Shown here in pieces: positions 23,022 through 31,850 of a stretch of 47,305 nt of DNA. Made by a program: the position numbers and the translations under genes. This stretch comes from a virus, in IMG/VR virus record IMGVR_UViG_3300050821_004394, positions 1-47,305 of that record. One strand, 5' to 3'. The notes beneath the pieces are model-generated. The model saw only the letters and a list, made by a program, of their open reading frames with translations. It had not been told where the DNA came from and did not search any database. How positions within the stretch are numbered: position 1 is the first letter of the stretch; the number at the start of each line of letters is the position of its first letter.

Positions 23022-23990
23022 ATGAAGAAAGAACTCTATCTCTATTCGGGTATTTACGATTTCACTATTCAGGATCTCCTGGAGAAGATGGAAGCCTGTG
23101 GGGAAGAGGATATGAATATTCGCATTTGCTGCGGAGGTGGTAACATCTTTGCGGCTTGGGGCTTTTACGCTAAAATGAAGGAAGTTCCTGGCGATGTTAC
23201 CCTGAAGGTTGATGGAATGGCCGCGAGCGCAGCCGCATACGCCCTTCTGTTCTGCGATAAGAGCGAGGCTATTGAAACATCAACAATTATGCTTCACAGG
23301 GCTTCCGGGCCAGTAAGTAACCAAGCCGACCAAGATTTTCTCGATCAAAAAAATGCGGATCTCCGCAAAAGGCTCACCGCCAAAATAGATGGTAAGAAAC
23401 TCAAAGAACTCAAGGGTGTAACCATTAAAGACCTTTTTGAAGCCACCGAACGCATAGACGTTTATTTGACGGCAAAAGAAGCCGAGCAAATTGGACTGAT
23501 TGATAAAACAGTTCCGGTTAACGCCACTGAAATACGCGCAATCAACGAGCGGATGTACAATATTGCTGCGGAGCATACGCCCCCCACTCCTCCTATACAA
23601 CAACCACCAAATTCTAAACCTATGGATCTGATCAAATTTAAAGCCGAACACCCTGCATTGTATAAAGAACTTTTTGCAAAAGGGGTTGAAAAAGGAACAG
23701 CCAAAGAACGCGACCGTGTTGGTTCTATTCTCGCTTTCCTGGATGCGGATCCAAAAGCTGTAAAGGCTTTGATTACCGAAGGTAAAGAATTGACGGCCAC
23801 TCAGACTTCCGAGTTTGTTATCAAAATGAACAGCCCTGAAGTTCTGGCAAAAATTGCTGCGGTTGCAACGCCTCCTGTTAAAACCGGAGAACCGGATACC
23901 AAAGAAGTCTCTGCCGAAGAGAAACGCCTTGCAACCATTGAGGCTGCAACCAGGAAAGAACTCGGTCTGGACAAAGAAGTAAAAAAATAA
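23022..23990 (+). CDS. Prohead protease (ClpP/S49-type) fused to scaffold-like domain
   Basis: Processes the scaffold and capsid during prohead maturation. ClpP-type serine protease core in residues 1-165: the Ser nucleophile is in DGMAASAAAY (Ser69), His in MLHRASG (His92) and the likely Asp in ERIDVYLTAKEAEQIGLID (Asp146). A Pro-rich linker (about 186-200) leads to a helical, charged C-terminal half of about 120 residues that looks like scaffold. An internal ATG at 23622 (MDLIKFKAEHPALYKELF) could yield the scaffold alone, like lambda Nu3 inside C. First gene after operator copy 2. Confidence 0.85.
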   Translation: MKKELYLYSGIYDFTIQDLLEKMEACGEEDMNIRICCGGGNIFAAWGFYAKMKEVPGDVTLKVDGMAASAAAYALLFCDKSEAIETSTIMLHRASGPVSNQADQDFLDQKNADLRKRLTAKIDGKKLKELKGVTIKDLFEATERIDVYLTAKEAEQIGLIDKTVPVNATEIRAINERMYNIAAEHTPPTPPIQQPPNSKPMDLIKFKAEHPALYKELFAKGVEKGTAKERDRVGSILAFLDADPKAVKALITEGKELTATQTSEFVIKMNSPEVLAKIAAVATPPVKTGEPDTKEVSAEEKRLATIEAATRKELGLDKEVKK

Positions 23991-24025
23991 TCACTCGAAA
24001 AACAATTTTTTAAATAAGCAAACCC

Positions 24026-24478
24026 ATGAGCAGCGCAAACCAGGTATTAAATAATGGCCAGCAGGCGATTACGAATTACAACACCGCGAAGATATTTATT
24101 TACAATAACCGTTTCCAGAATGAGACATACATCAACTCTGGATATGTTGCAGTAAGTATCCCCTCCGGAACAGTAATGGGCCGTATTGCTTCCACAGGAA
24201 CTGTTGTCCCGATGACTTCCGGAGCCACGGACGGTTCACAGAAGCCGATGGGGGTTCTTGCTTGCGATTTGACAAACATTGCCGCGAGCGCATCTGTTGC
24301 TATTTCGGTTTGTATTGCCGGGGACGTTGCAAAGGAGCAACTCGTTCTTCAGGGAGCGGACACGCTGACCACTGTTGTTACGGGAGAAACCCAGACCATC
24401 GGCGACCTTCTTACCGGAAATTCAATGGGCATAAAGATCGTACCGGGCAGCGAACTTACCCAACTCGATAATCAGTAA
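24026..24478 (+). CDS. Head decoration protein (lambda gpD-like)
   Basis: A 150-residue beta-rich protein between protease and capsid genes, the lambda C-D-E order. The central part (SGYVAVSIPSGTVMGRIAST, then GTVVPMTSGATDGSQKPMGV) is the conserved core of HDPD-type decoration proteins: a strand, the GtvlGri turn, and DGSQkPmGVL. It would stabilise the expanded shell by binding at three-fold sites. 36 bp upstream of the capsid gene. Confidence 0.85.
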   Translation: MSSANQVLNNGQQAITNYNTAKIFIYNNRFQNETYINSGYVAVSIPSGTVMGRIASTGTVVPMTSGATDGSQKPMGVLACDLTNIAASASVAISVCIAGDVAKEQLVLQGADTLTTVVTGETQTIGDLLTGNSMGIKIVPGSELTQLDNQ

Positions 24479-24514
24479 ACAAAAGAATTTTTAACCCCGT
24501 AAAAAAACCATATT

Positions 24515-25567
24515 ATGGATATTTCAGTAGTTGATGCCAGGGCTCTCTTTACCAAAACACTCGCTGATGTTTATCAGCAGAGAAACAAGCCCACAAACTT
24601 CCTGCGTTCTTTCTTTAAGAACGTATTGACACCAACCAAACTCGTATCCATCGAGGTTGAAAGGATGGGGGAGCCTATTGCTGTTGACGTTTTCCGGGGA
24701 ACCGAAGGAAACCGCAATACGTTTTCAAACAGTACTGAAAAGATTTTCGAACCACCGCTCTTGCGCGAGTTCACGGATATTACCCAACTCGATCTGTATG
24801 ATCGCGTAATGGGATCGCAGAGCAACACAAACACCGCAATGTTTGGTGCGCTTATGAACAAGGTTGCGGATCGCCTTGGTATCCTTCAGGATAAAATGGA
24901 TCGCACAAAAGAGTTGATGTGTTCCCAGGTTCTTACCACCGGAATCTTGACTCTTGCTTCCGGAACGAATATCAATTTCAAACGTAAAGCCGGGTCGTTG
25001 GTTGACCTTGGAGCGGGAAACTATTTTGCAAACAACGTTGATCCGTTTGCTGTTTTCGAAGCAGCCGGAGTATTCCTGCGTACCATAGGCCGCAGCCCGG
25101 ATGGGGTGTTTACCGCCATCCTTGGCCACCAGGCGTTGACTGATTTGCTTGCAAACACAAAGTTTACCTCCCGCCAGAATCTTTTCAATATGGCACTTGA
25201 CCAGGTTATCGGTCCGGTACGCGGAACAGAGGGGGCGACCTTCCACGGAATCATTACTGCCGGGTCTTATAAGTTCCAACTGTTCGCATACCCACAGGTG
25301 TATGATGCGCCTGTAACCAACACACCGACATATTACGTTGATCCTAAACAGGTCATTGTATTGCCTTCGGAGCCGCGCTTCATTATGGTTCACGCTGCCG
25401 TACCGCAGCTGATTGATGCGCCTGGAATGCAGCCGGTACAGGGAGAATATGTTATTAACGAGTTCAGGGATCCCCGTTTGGTAGCCCACATCGTTGATAT
25501 CCAAACAGCAGCCATGCCGATTCCGGTTGCAATTGACCAACTGTACACCTTTAAAGCCTGCGCATAA
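24515..25567 (+). CDS. Major capsid protein (lambda gpE-type)
   Basis: The shell subunit, 350 residues, very near lambda gpE (341). The order of motifs fits phage_cap_E: FLRSFFKNVLTPTKLVSIEV at the N-terminus (F-f...), ERMGEPIAVDVFRGTEGNRN (the G..ia.fv..g..g conserved strand), EFTDITQLDLYDRVMGSQSN, a long helix EKL-type region, and the C-terminal FRDPRLVAHIVDIQTAAMPI. It lies directly after the decoration gene and 1 bp before the next gene, in the same operon. Confidence 0.92.
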   Translation: MDISVVDARALFTKTLADVYQQRNKPTNFLRSFFKNVLTPTKLVSIEVERMGEPIAVDVFRGTEGNRNTFSNSTEKIFEPPLLREFTDITQLDLYDRVMGSQSNTNTAMFGALMNKVADRLGILQDKMDRTKELMCSQVLTTGILTLASGTNINFKRKAGSLVDLGAGNYFANNVDPFAVFEAAGVFLRTIGRSPDGVFTAILGHQALTDLLANTKFTSRQNLFNMALDQVIGPVRGTEGATFHGIITAGSYKFQLFAYPQVYDAPVTNTPTYYVDPKQVIVLPSEPRFIMVHAAVPQLIDAPGMQPVQGEYVINEFRDPRLVAHIVDIQTAAMPIPVAIDQLYTFKACA

Positions 25568-25876
25568 ATGAGGCACTTCAAAGTGATATCGCTTACTGTT
25601 GGCGGCCCCGGAAATCAGATTTTCCGTTCAGGGCAGGTCGTAACAGAGGAGCATTTCGAAAAAGGGCAAGCGGATAAACTCGTAAAGGAGAAATACCTTC
25701 AGGAGGTAAAGCTTGAGAAAACGATGGTGATTGCTCCGGCACCGCCTGCCTTTTTGAAGGAAGATTTAATGCCGGAAATTACCCAGGCCGATCCGAATGA
25801 AAAGAGCGAACAGGCCACGGTTGCGGAGATTGAAGATCCAAACGAAAGAGCTGCAAAGCTTTTAGCAGGAAAATAG
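25568..25876 (+). CDS. Hypothetical head/neck-associated protein (102 aa)
   Basis: Starts immediately after the capsid stop. N-terminal region (HFKVISLTVGGPGNQIFRSG, then QVVTEEHFEKGQADKLVKEK) is a small beta-then-helix domain like those seen after capsid genes in many phages; the C-terminal half is acidic and Pro/Ala/Glu-rich (ADPNEKSEQATVAEIEDPNE). Function unknown, probably a head-completion accessory (FI-like position). It is followed by a terminator. Confidence 0.6.
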   Translation: MRHFKVISLTVGGPGNQIFRSGQVVTEEHFEKGQADKLVKEKYLQEVKLEKTMVIAPAPPAFLKEDLMPEITQADPNEKSEQATVAEIEDPNERAAKLLAGK

Positions 25877-25900
25877 AATCATTCACCTATAAAAATAAAA

Positions 25901-25932
25901 GGGCGGACGGCAAACGTCTGCCCTTTGTTGTT
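25901..25932 (+). terminator. Intrinsic terminator after capsid operon
   Basis: GGGCGGACG and CGTCTGCCC form a 9-bp stem with one G-T wobble around a 5-base loop (GCAAA), followed by TTTGTTGTT. It lies between the post-capsid gene and the neck genes, so capsid transcripts probably partly end here. Confidence 0.75.
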
Positions 25933-25934
25933 AA

Positions 25935-26321
25935 ATGGGAATTATAGCCAGAGCCATAAGGGATATAAATAGAATAACCGGGAACCTGGACGGCTTTGGT
26001 GTTGCAATTACTTTAACAGCTCCCACGGGAGAAATAGCAAACATAACCGGCCTACATTCAAAGACCCATTTAGCCGTTGATACGGATGGGAATGCGATGA
26101 GTACAAAGCAGGCCCGGGTTTCTTTTTCGGAACAGAACCTGGTGACGGCAAATCCACTATACCCGTTCAGAAATGCGAATGGGGACGTGGATTTAGAAAA
26201 GCATTTAGTGGACGTTGCGGATAGCACTGGAGTAATAAAGCATTATATGGTTTCCAAGCGCATGCCGGACGAAACGGTTGGACTGATCCTAATTTATCTC
26301 GAAGAGTATGGGGAAGATTAA
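25935..26321 (+). CDS. Head-tail joining / neck protein candidate
   Basis: A 128-residue protein downstream of the capsid block. Sequence landmarks are an N-terminal helix with NRITGNLDGFGVAITLTAPT and the strands ANITGLHSKTHLAVDTDGNA, then QARVSFSEQNLVTANPLYPF. A small beta-barrel neck protein (FII/gp10-like) would fit this plan and position, since the following gene looks like a tail terminator. The specific family is not recognised. It overlaps the next gene by 14 bp. Confidence 0.5.
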   Translation: MGIIARAIRDINRITGNLDGFGVAITLTAPTGEIANITGLHSKTHLAVDTDGNAMSTKQARVSFSEQNLVTANPLYPFRNANGDVDLEKHLVDVADSTGVIKHYMVSKRMPDETVGLILIYLEEYGED

Positions 26322-26919
26322 TAAGGAAATAATGTCATGTGGCTTTGAGGTTGTAAGGGATCAGCTTGCAAACGTTATCGCCTATGAACTTTTCGGGCAA
26401 TTTCAATTAAGCTATGATCCCCATATAAATGCGGAGGTATTGATTGAAGATATCGATCCGGTCGATCAGACCGGCTTACCAACGGTGAATGTTTCTTTTG
26501 CGGGAGGCCCATACGATAATAAAGATTTTGCCGGGAACTCCCGGGGGACATATACATACCAGGTTGATGTTTATACCCACGCCAAAACAAAGCAGAATAT
26601 GGCCGGGGATTATTCAACATCGATGCGGCTTCAGAAGATCCTCCGAATTATACGGTATGTCGTTGATAACCCAATATACAAGACCCTGGGATTCTCGCCC
26701 CCGTTCATTGAGCGCGTTCGTGTTGCAAGGATCGATATAGGGAACGCCCCGGGGAACAATGATGCGGTAAATTCAATGATGGGCAGGTTAACGGTTGAGG
26801 TGGTATTACGGGAAAGTATTGATTTAATAATTCCTTCTTTGATTGCCGGGTTTGATACGGTGGCAATGATTGGAAATTCAAATAGGGGGTATTTCTATTC
26901 AAACGACAATTACCAATGA
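26308..26919 (+). CDS. Tail terminator/completion protein candidate
   Basis: A 203-residue protein. It shows the alpha/beta plan of tail terminators (gpU/gp-Z type): an N-terminal helix (FEVVRDQLANVIAYELFG), EVLIEDIDPVDQTGLPTVNV, then GTYTYQVDVYTHAKTKQNMA, where a central strand followed by an amphipathic helix (STSMRLQKILRIIRYVVDN) is typical, and a last strand MGRLTVEVVLRESID. It would cap the tail and join it to the neck. Starts inside the previous gene and overlaps the next by 4 bp. Confidence 0.55.
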   Translation: MGKINKEIMSCGFEVVRDQLANVIAYELFGQFQLSYDPHINAEVLIEDIDPVDQTGLPTVNVSFAGGPYDNKDFAGNSRGTYTYQVDVYTHAKTKQNMAGDYSTSMRLQKILRIIRYVVDNPIYKTLGFSPPFIERVRVARIDIGNAPGNNDAVNSMMGRLTVEVVLRESIDLIIPSLIAGFDTVAMIGNSNRGYFYSNDNYQ

Positions 26920-27338
26920 TGACTAAGGCGCAACTCATAGTGGAAATTAACGCCAATATCATTACTGGCGGGAATAGAACATCGGCGGCAATGGTCAGGC
27001 AGCTTCTTACCGATATGGTGACCTGGCTCCAAGGCCAAACATCGGCAACGTTTGGAATAGTTGCCAATCCAATCGGCGGCCCAGGTTCCCCGGTTCAACT
27101 CCTAACCAAATATAACCGGATAGATACTTCCGTTGCGGATGGGGATAATGCTATTCTCCAGCCTTCGAATGTCGATGATGAGATTTTGATTCAGAATTAT
27201 TCTGGCTTTGCGGTGGATATTTTGCCTTATGGCGCGGAAAAGTTTTATGGGCAATCGCCTGGATCGGCATTTCGCATTCAGGCAGGACAACAGTTACGGC
27301 TGTTTTGCTATGCCGGGGGGGAATGGTCACAGATTTAA
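26916..27338 (+). CDS. Fibre adaptor-like hypothetical protein (140 aa)
   Basis: A 140-residue protein directly before the large fibre. The N-terminal part (KAQLIVEINANIITGGNRTS, then AAMVRQLLTDMVTWLQGQTS) is a motif I associate with small proteins preceding fibres in Bacteroidota phages, where it may set up trimerisation or attachment. The C-terminal half (ILIQNYSGFAVDILPYGAEK, then IQAGQQLRLFCYAGGEW) is beta-rich, like a carbohydrate- or fibre-head domain. Function is inferred from position. Confidence 0.55.
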   Translation: MMTKAQLIVEINANIITGGNRTSAAMVRQLLTDMVTWLQGQTSATFGIVANPIGGPGSPVQLLTKYNRIDTSVADGDNAILQPSNVDDEILIQNYSGFAVDILPYGAEKFYGQSPGSAFRIQAGQQLRLFCYAGGEWSQI

Positions 27339-27348
27339 AATGATTGAG

Positions 27349-29556
27349 ATGAGAAAATTGTTTCTGTTTTTATTGCTTTTTGCTTCATGTTTCGGGTTTG
27401 GGCAAACTACGCGCTTAACCCTTCCGCAGATTTTTGCCGATTGGAATACAACAAGTGTCCCAAGGGGAGCGGCAATGCAAAACACATTCTATACTCTTTT
27501 TAATCCTCCAGGAGTATTGAGTGGGGGTTTAAATAATTATATCTCCCAATGGACTGGATCAACCACCCTTGGTAATTCCTGGCTTTATCTATCCCCTACT
27601 TATCTCGTAATCCCGCCATCAAAGGCTATAATCGCATCGGACTCTTTGGGAGAAGAGAAATTTTTGATTGGATCACATGGTGGCGTTTTTTTAGGATCAA
27701 ATTTAGGAAGCATTTACAGTCCTTTCCTTTGGTTATCTAGAAATAGTTTTGCGAAATTTTCCTATAATCCATTCAATCAATTATTAATTACTTCCGGTGG
27801 TGTCCTTCAAACAACTGCTACAAATCAAAACAATGCTATTGCAACCGATTCAGCCGGAATAAGATCGGCGGGACTCTATTTAACCGACACCACTGGAACC
27901 ATAAGGAGTAATGGGGCATACGCTTTTAGCGGACTTCAATATTATGCAGATTATTCTTCCCATTATGGAAATAGGTCTTTGATTGATAAAGGATATGCCA
28001 GTTCAACATTTCAGACACTTGGGAGTTATATAACATCCATAACTGGTGACGGTACAGCTTCCGGCCCAGGTTCGTCCGCTTTTACCCTTGCAACGGTAAA
28101 CGGCAATGTGGGTACGTTCGGAGACTTAAACCACTCGCTTGTCGTAACCGAAAATGGGAAGGGGCTAACAACGGCAATTTCCAGCGTTCTATCGAATAGC
28201 TTTTATACAGCATCCCGGATAAACGATTCCATGATTGTGTTTAAAAACCATGTAGCTGCCAATAATGACACTCTTTTATTTTCTTCGGTATCTCCTCCCC
28301 CTGATACAATTATTTTAGCTGGGTATGGGTTTAAACTGCTTTTGTCGGGGTTAAAGAAAACGGGTATGATAGATACCTTATCCGGAACTGTATCTGGATC
28401 TAGACCAGCGACTCAGTTCTATGTTAATAGTCGCGGATTCCTTACAACGATTTCAGGTATAACGGCTGGTGGTGATCTTTCAGGAACGTACCCCAATCCA
28501 ACGGTTTCAAAAATTAACGGCAATACAGTTCCTTCCGGGGCTGTGACCGGGGACATTCTTTACGCCTCTGCTTCAAATGCTTTTTCACGGCTGGCAATAG
28601 GGTCAGGAACACAAATACTCGGCATATCCGGTGGCATTCCGGCTTGGATTGCAGCCCCGGCAACTTCCCCGCTTACAACGAAAGGAGATTTATATACCTA
28701 TTCAACGACAAATGCAAGGTTAGGTATAGGGGCTGACGCAACTATTTTAATGGCAGATGCCGCCCAAACAACCGGTAACAAATGGATTGCTCCTTCCGGG
28801 GACTTTACTATTGCTACGAATGGAGTTACAACAGCCTCCAGTTCAATCGTTAAATCGGTCGTTTTAAACACAACGGGGGTGCTTTATACAAGCCCTGTTA
28901 CTTTTACAACCTCTGGTGGAGCTGCAACAGGATCGCTCGTATTGGTGAATCAGTCAGCGCATAAAGCCCTATTAGGCCCATCCGGAGGAAGCGCAACCAC
29001 TCCCACATTCAGGTCTATTTATGGAAATGATTTAAACCCAATCATTGATACAACCATTTCCCATTCAGGAGGAGGAGCAAACAAACTGACATATTTCACC
29101 AGTGCGAATGCTTTGGCCGGACTCTCAACGGCAAATAACGGGGTATTAGTTACGGATGGTTCGGGAGTTCCTTCAATCGGGTCAACGATTGGGAATAGCA
29201 TTTCTATCACCCCCCCTGCTCAGGTTACTAATTCAGTTTCAGGAGCAGCAATGACTGTAAATGGTCATTCAACTTGGATGGAAACAGATTCAGTTTCCAG
29301 TAATTCAACAGCATGGACAGCCTCTTATTCTAATATCCTCGTTGGCGAAATAGTTACTCTTGATTATTTTAAAACAACTGCGTCTGATCTTGTTGTGACA
29401 TTTCCGGCAGGTACAATTGTTGGCGTTCTTTCTGTTGGAAAACAAACAGCAACAACAATGACAATCCAGGGGAGTGCTACATCAGAATGGGCAATAATAA
29501 TACAGCGCATGTCGCCTACTAGATATTGGGCATATTACTCAAACATACAACAATGA
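27349..29556 (+). CDS. Large tail-fibre-like protein with N-terminal signal peptide
   Basis: A 735-residue, low-complexity, Ser/Thr/Gly/Asn-rich protein. Its middle contains SGITAGGDLSGTYPNPTVSK, the fibre repeat found in many Bacteroidota phage and prophage fibres, and the C-terminus is beta-rich (VSSNSTAWTASYSNILVGEI). It opens with a Sec-type signal peptide: MRKLFLFLLLFASCFGFGQ, with a positively charged start, a 12-residue hydrophobic core and a likely cut after FGQ. An earlier ATG at 27340 would add three residues. A signal peptide on a virion fibre is odd. The next three genes also carry one. Confidence 0.75.
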   Translation: MRKLFLFLLLFASCFGFGQTTRLTLPQIFADWNTTSVPRGAAMQNTFYTLFNPPGVLSGGLNNYISQWTGSTTLGNSWLYLSPTYLVIPPSKAIIASDSLGEEKFLIGSHGGVFLGSNLGSIYSPFLWLSRNSFAKFSYNPFNQLLITSGGVLQTTATNQNNAIATDSAGIRSAGLYLTDTTGTIRSNGAYAFSGLQYYADYSSHYGNRSLIDKGYASSTFQTLGSYITSITGDGTASGPGSSAFTLATVNGNVGTFGDLNHSLVVTENGKGLTTAISSVLSNSFYTASRINDSMIVFKNHVAANNDTLLFSSVSPPPDTIILAGYGFKLLLSGLKKTGMIDTLSGTVSGSRPATQFYVNSRGFLTTISGITAGGDLSGTYPNPTVSKINGNTVPSGAVTGDILYASASNAFSRLAIGSGTQILGISGGIPAWIAAPATSPLTTKGDLYTYSTTNARLGIGADATILMADAAQTTGNKWIAPSGDFTIATNGVTTASSSIVKSVVLNTTGVLYTSPVTFTTSGGAATGSLVLVNQSAHKALLGPSGGSATTPTFRSIYGNDLNPIIDTTISHSGGGANKLTYFTSANALAGLSTANNGVLVTDGSGVPSIGSTIGNSISITPPAQVTNSVSGAAMTVNGHSTWMETDSVSSNSTAWTASYSNILVGEIVTLDYFKTTASDLVVTFPAGTIVGVLSVGKQTATTMTIQGSATSEWAIIIQRMSPTRYWAYYSNIQQ

Positions 29557-30380
29557 AAAACATTCTTATTTTAATTGTTATTATAAAATACTCTTTTGCC
29601 TTTGGACAAAGAGGGTTTTATACAGCTAGGTGTCCCGCAATTAAATCGTACGACAGTGCATGTGCTACCATTCCAATCGGGAAAGTAAACTATGCTTTAA
29701 ACAGATTTGTAATTCGAGAAATACAGCGCGGAAATTTCCAATTGTATGATAAATTTTGGGTTTATGCTCAAGATCAAAGCGCAAACGCAGTTCTATCTAT
29801 TGTAAAAACATCCACGGGGGGGGGGGCAACATCCCTTGTGAATAGCCCAACTTTTACGGCATATCAAGGATATACAGGAAATGGAACAAGCAGTTATTTG
29901 AATACTAATTTCAACGCTGCCGCAAATGGCATTCAATATACTCAGAACTCGGCGTGTTATGGTGCTTACTTTCGAACTCAAGAAGGATCATCAAATAAAG
30001 TTCAAATAGGTTCATATACCAATCCATCGAACATTTCAATCGGATTGCATTTTACAACCACAGGTAAAATATATGACTGCAATACCTTTGCATCTAATGT
30101 AAATGTGTCTGATACAGTAACGATTGGACGTTTTGTTAATGCACGAACATCATCAACTGTTGAATCTCTTTGGAAAAATGGCGTTTCGTATGGCAATGTT
30201 TCCACAAACTCCGTGGCTCCCCCAAATCTTGTTAACACTGTTCTTGCTTGGAATATTCTAGGCGTACCGGCTCGATTCTCAACAAATACTGTGTCGGAAA
30301 CATTCTTTGGTAACGGGGCTATTGATATAAATGGGCTTAATATCGATGCGGAAGAAATGCGAAGTAAAATAGGTTACTAA
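29553..30380 (+). CDS. Secreted lectin/receptor-binding-like protein with G11 tract
   Basis: A 275-residue protein with a signal peptide (MKNILILIVIIKYSFAFGQ) starting inside the previous stop (ATGA overlap). After it, the segment TAYQGYTGNGTSSYLNTNFN followed by ACYGAYFRTQEGSS resembles the LamG/lectin-like receptor-binding module of phage fibres and of the next gene. A run of 11 Gs (29816-29826) codes for TGGG at residues 88-91; removing or adding one G gives a stop codon within 8 codons. Likely a host-exposed or virion adhesin; the exact role is unknown. Confidence 0.6.
   Translation: MKNILILIVIIKYSFAFGQRGFYTARCPAIKSYDSACATIPIGKVNYALNRFVIREIQRGNFQLYDKFWVYAQDQSANAVLSIVKTSTGGGATSLVNSPTFTAYQGYTGNGTSSYLNTNFNAAANGIQYTQNSACYGAYFRTQEGSSNKVQIGSYTNPSNISIGLHFTTTGKIYDCNTFASNVNVSDTVTIGRFVNARTSSTVESLWKNGVSYGNVSTNSVAPPNLVNTVLAWNILGVPARFSTNTVSETFFGNGAIDINGLNIDAEEMRSKIGY
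29816..29826 (+). repeat. G11 homopolymer in coding sequence
   Basis: Eleven Gs reading ACG GGG GGG GGG GCA in the present frame. With ten Gs the reading would hit TGA after QHPL, and with twelve it would hit TAG after GNIPCE. Such tracts slip easily, so this could be an on/off site or a sequencing error. Confidence 0.85.
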
Positions 30381-30390
30381 AAACAAACAC

Positions 30391-31299
30391 ATGAAAAGAA
30401 TAAAATTATTATCGGTTGCGTTCCTTATTTCTTCCTTTTCCATATTCGGGCAAGGAACAATAACGGTTAAAGTACATGCGGGGTCAGGAACAGGAACGAG
30501 CCTTGTTTCTGGCAAAAACTTAATTCCTGAATTACAGGCCTGGAATTTACAGCTTAATTGCGGAACTCAAAAGCCGTCTGCAACGGCACTCCTGAATTTC
30601 ACAAACCTTATTGATTCATTGGTAGCATCTGGCGATTGGGCGCACCTTGTTAGATTTTATGTTGTCACCCAGGAAAACAGGTTATGGTGGAGGGTATCGT
30701 TAAAATATGCCGGAAGCCCCATGAATTACCGAGCTACGGAACACGGTACAAATACATGGGATGGTAAGGGAATTACGAGTGACGGATCAACTGGCTATAC
30801 CGATTTGAACTTTTATCCCGCATCTACTTATCAGGGAGGAAACATAAATATTAATGCTTTTGATTTCGGATGTTGGGTAATTACATACGGGGCTGTTACG
30901 CATAATGACATGGGTTGTATTGATAACACCTATTCCCCGTCAACAGGCACGTTCCTTTCTTCCAGACAGCTAGATAATAATGCCTATTGCTCTGTTAATG
31001 GAAATCAATCTGGAACCACATTGATTGGAACTAATAATCCGGCAGTTGAATTACAAAGCGTTAAGGTTTCAGGAAGTACGGTTACAATGTATAATAAAGG
31101 AGTGATTGTAGGGACGAATACTTGTTCTAATTACCATATCCCTACAAATTCAATGTTTGCTCAATGTGGAGATGTAAACGGAAGTCCTGCCAATTTCAGT
31201 ACTAGCAAATATGCCATGTTCTTTATCGGGGACGGCTCGGTAAATCACGCAAACGTGGAAAGAATTTTCAAATATTTCGCAACCGCTAACGGATATTAA
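30391..31299 (+). CDS. Secreted lectin-like protein, relative of the preceding gene
   Basis: A 302-residue protein with a signal peptide (MKRIKLLSVAFLISSFSIFGQ). The order after it resembles the previous gene: a helical region, then DGKGITSDGSTGYTDLNFYP, an aromatic strand block (FDFGCWVITYGAVTHNDMGC), VTMYNKGVIVGTN and NGSPANFSTSKYAMFFIGDG, ending in a short helix. This appears to be a paralogous lectin/receptor-binding module (inference). Cys residues at GCWV, GCIDN, YCSV, TCSN and QCGD suggest disulfides, which fits export to the periplasm or cell surface. Confidence 0.6.
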   Translation: MKRIKLLSVAFLISSFSIFGQGTITVKVHAGSGTGTSLVSGKNLIPELQAWNLQLNCGTQKPSATALLNFTNLIDSLVASGDWAHLVRFYVVTQENRLWWRVSLKYAGSPMNYRATEHGTNTWDGKGITSDGSTGYTDLNFYPASTYQGGNININAFDFGCWVITYGAVTHNDMGCIDNTYSPSTGTFLSSRQLDNNAYCSVNGNQSGTTLIGTNNPAVELQSVKVSGSTVTMYNKGVIVGTNTCSNYHIPTNSMFAQCGDVNGSPANFSTSKYAMFFIGDGSVNHANVERIFKYFATANGY

Positions 31300-31300
31300 A

Positions 31301-31828
31301 ATGAGAAAACACATCATAATACTTTTGCTTACTATTTCTTCCATCGTTTCGGCTCAAACCACCATTGTTCGTATTGTTCCTTTATGGGATCCGAATGAAG
31401 AGGTGGCGAATTTAACAATGACAGTACCCTACACTTATTTCGTCGCCTATCATGTAAAGGTAGATACCATTTGGAAAGGCTCAATCGTTGAAATTAACTC
31501 ACATGGAGAGGCGACAAACAATTATTCCTACAATATAGGAGTCGGTGGCTATTTGTGTTATGGCAAGGATTCAGCAGATTATGGAGGCACGACCGGTATC
31601 TATTTGCTTGACCATGCAACGGGAGAGGATGTTATTGATTATGGAACCCAGGGACACAATCACATAAAGATTGACAGGGCGGTTACTTATTATTCCGGAG
31701 AGACGATAATAGGAAAATGGATAAACCTTGTATTGTATGCCTACTCATCAAGCGCAAGCCCTGGCGATTACGCTAGTTTAATGACAGGGTACGGGGGAAT
31801 GAGGGTAACTATATATTCACCGAAGTAA
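31301..31828 (+). CDS. Secreted hypothetical protein (175 aa)
   Basis: Starts 1 bp after the previous stop. Signal peptide MRKHIIILLLTISSIVSAQ with a likely cut after SAQ. The mature part looks like a beta-sandwich (TMTVPYTYFVAYHVKVDTIW, then GSIVEINSHGEATNNYSYNI and SGETIIGKWINLVLYAYSSS). No known domain was recognised. Fourth exported protein in a row and the last gene before the holin candidate. Confidence 0.55.
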   Translation: MRKHIIILLLTISSIVSAQTTIVRIVPLWDPNEEVANLTMTVPYTYFVAYHVKVDTIWKGSIVEINSHGEATNNYSYNIGVGGYLCYGKDSADYGGTTGIYLLDHATGEDVIDYGTQGHNHIKIDRAVTYYSGETIIGKWINLVLYAYSSSASPGDYASLMTGYGGMRVTIYSPK

Positions 31829-31850
31829 AATCAAATCATTCCTTATAACA

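Noticed and set aside
24725-25576. A 283-codon open frame on the minus strand
   Set aside because: It is fully antisense to the major capsid gene, has no recognised motif and reflects codon bias of the real gene.
27208-27348. N-terminal extension of the large fibre gene
   Set aside because: It lies inside the preceding gene in another frame, and the signal peptide starts cleanly at 27349 (or 27340).
29211-29217. C-run near the end of the large fibre gene
   Set aside because: Shorter than the G11/C10 tracts and in frame; no special significance.
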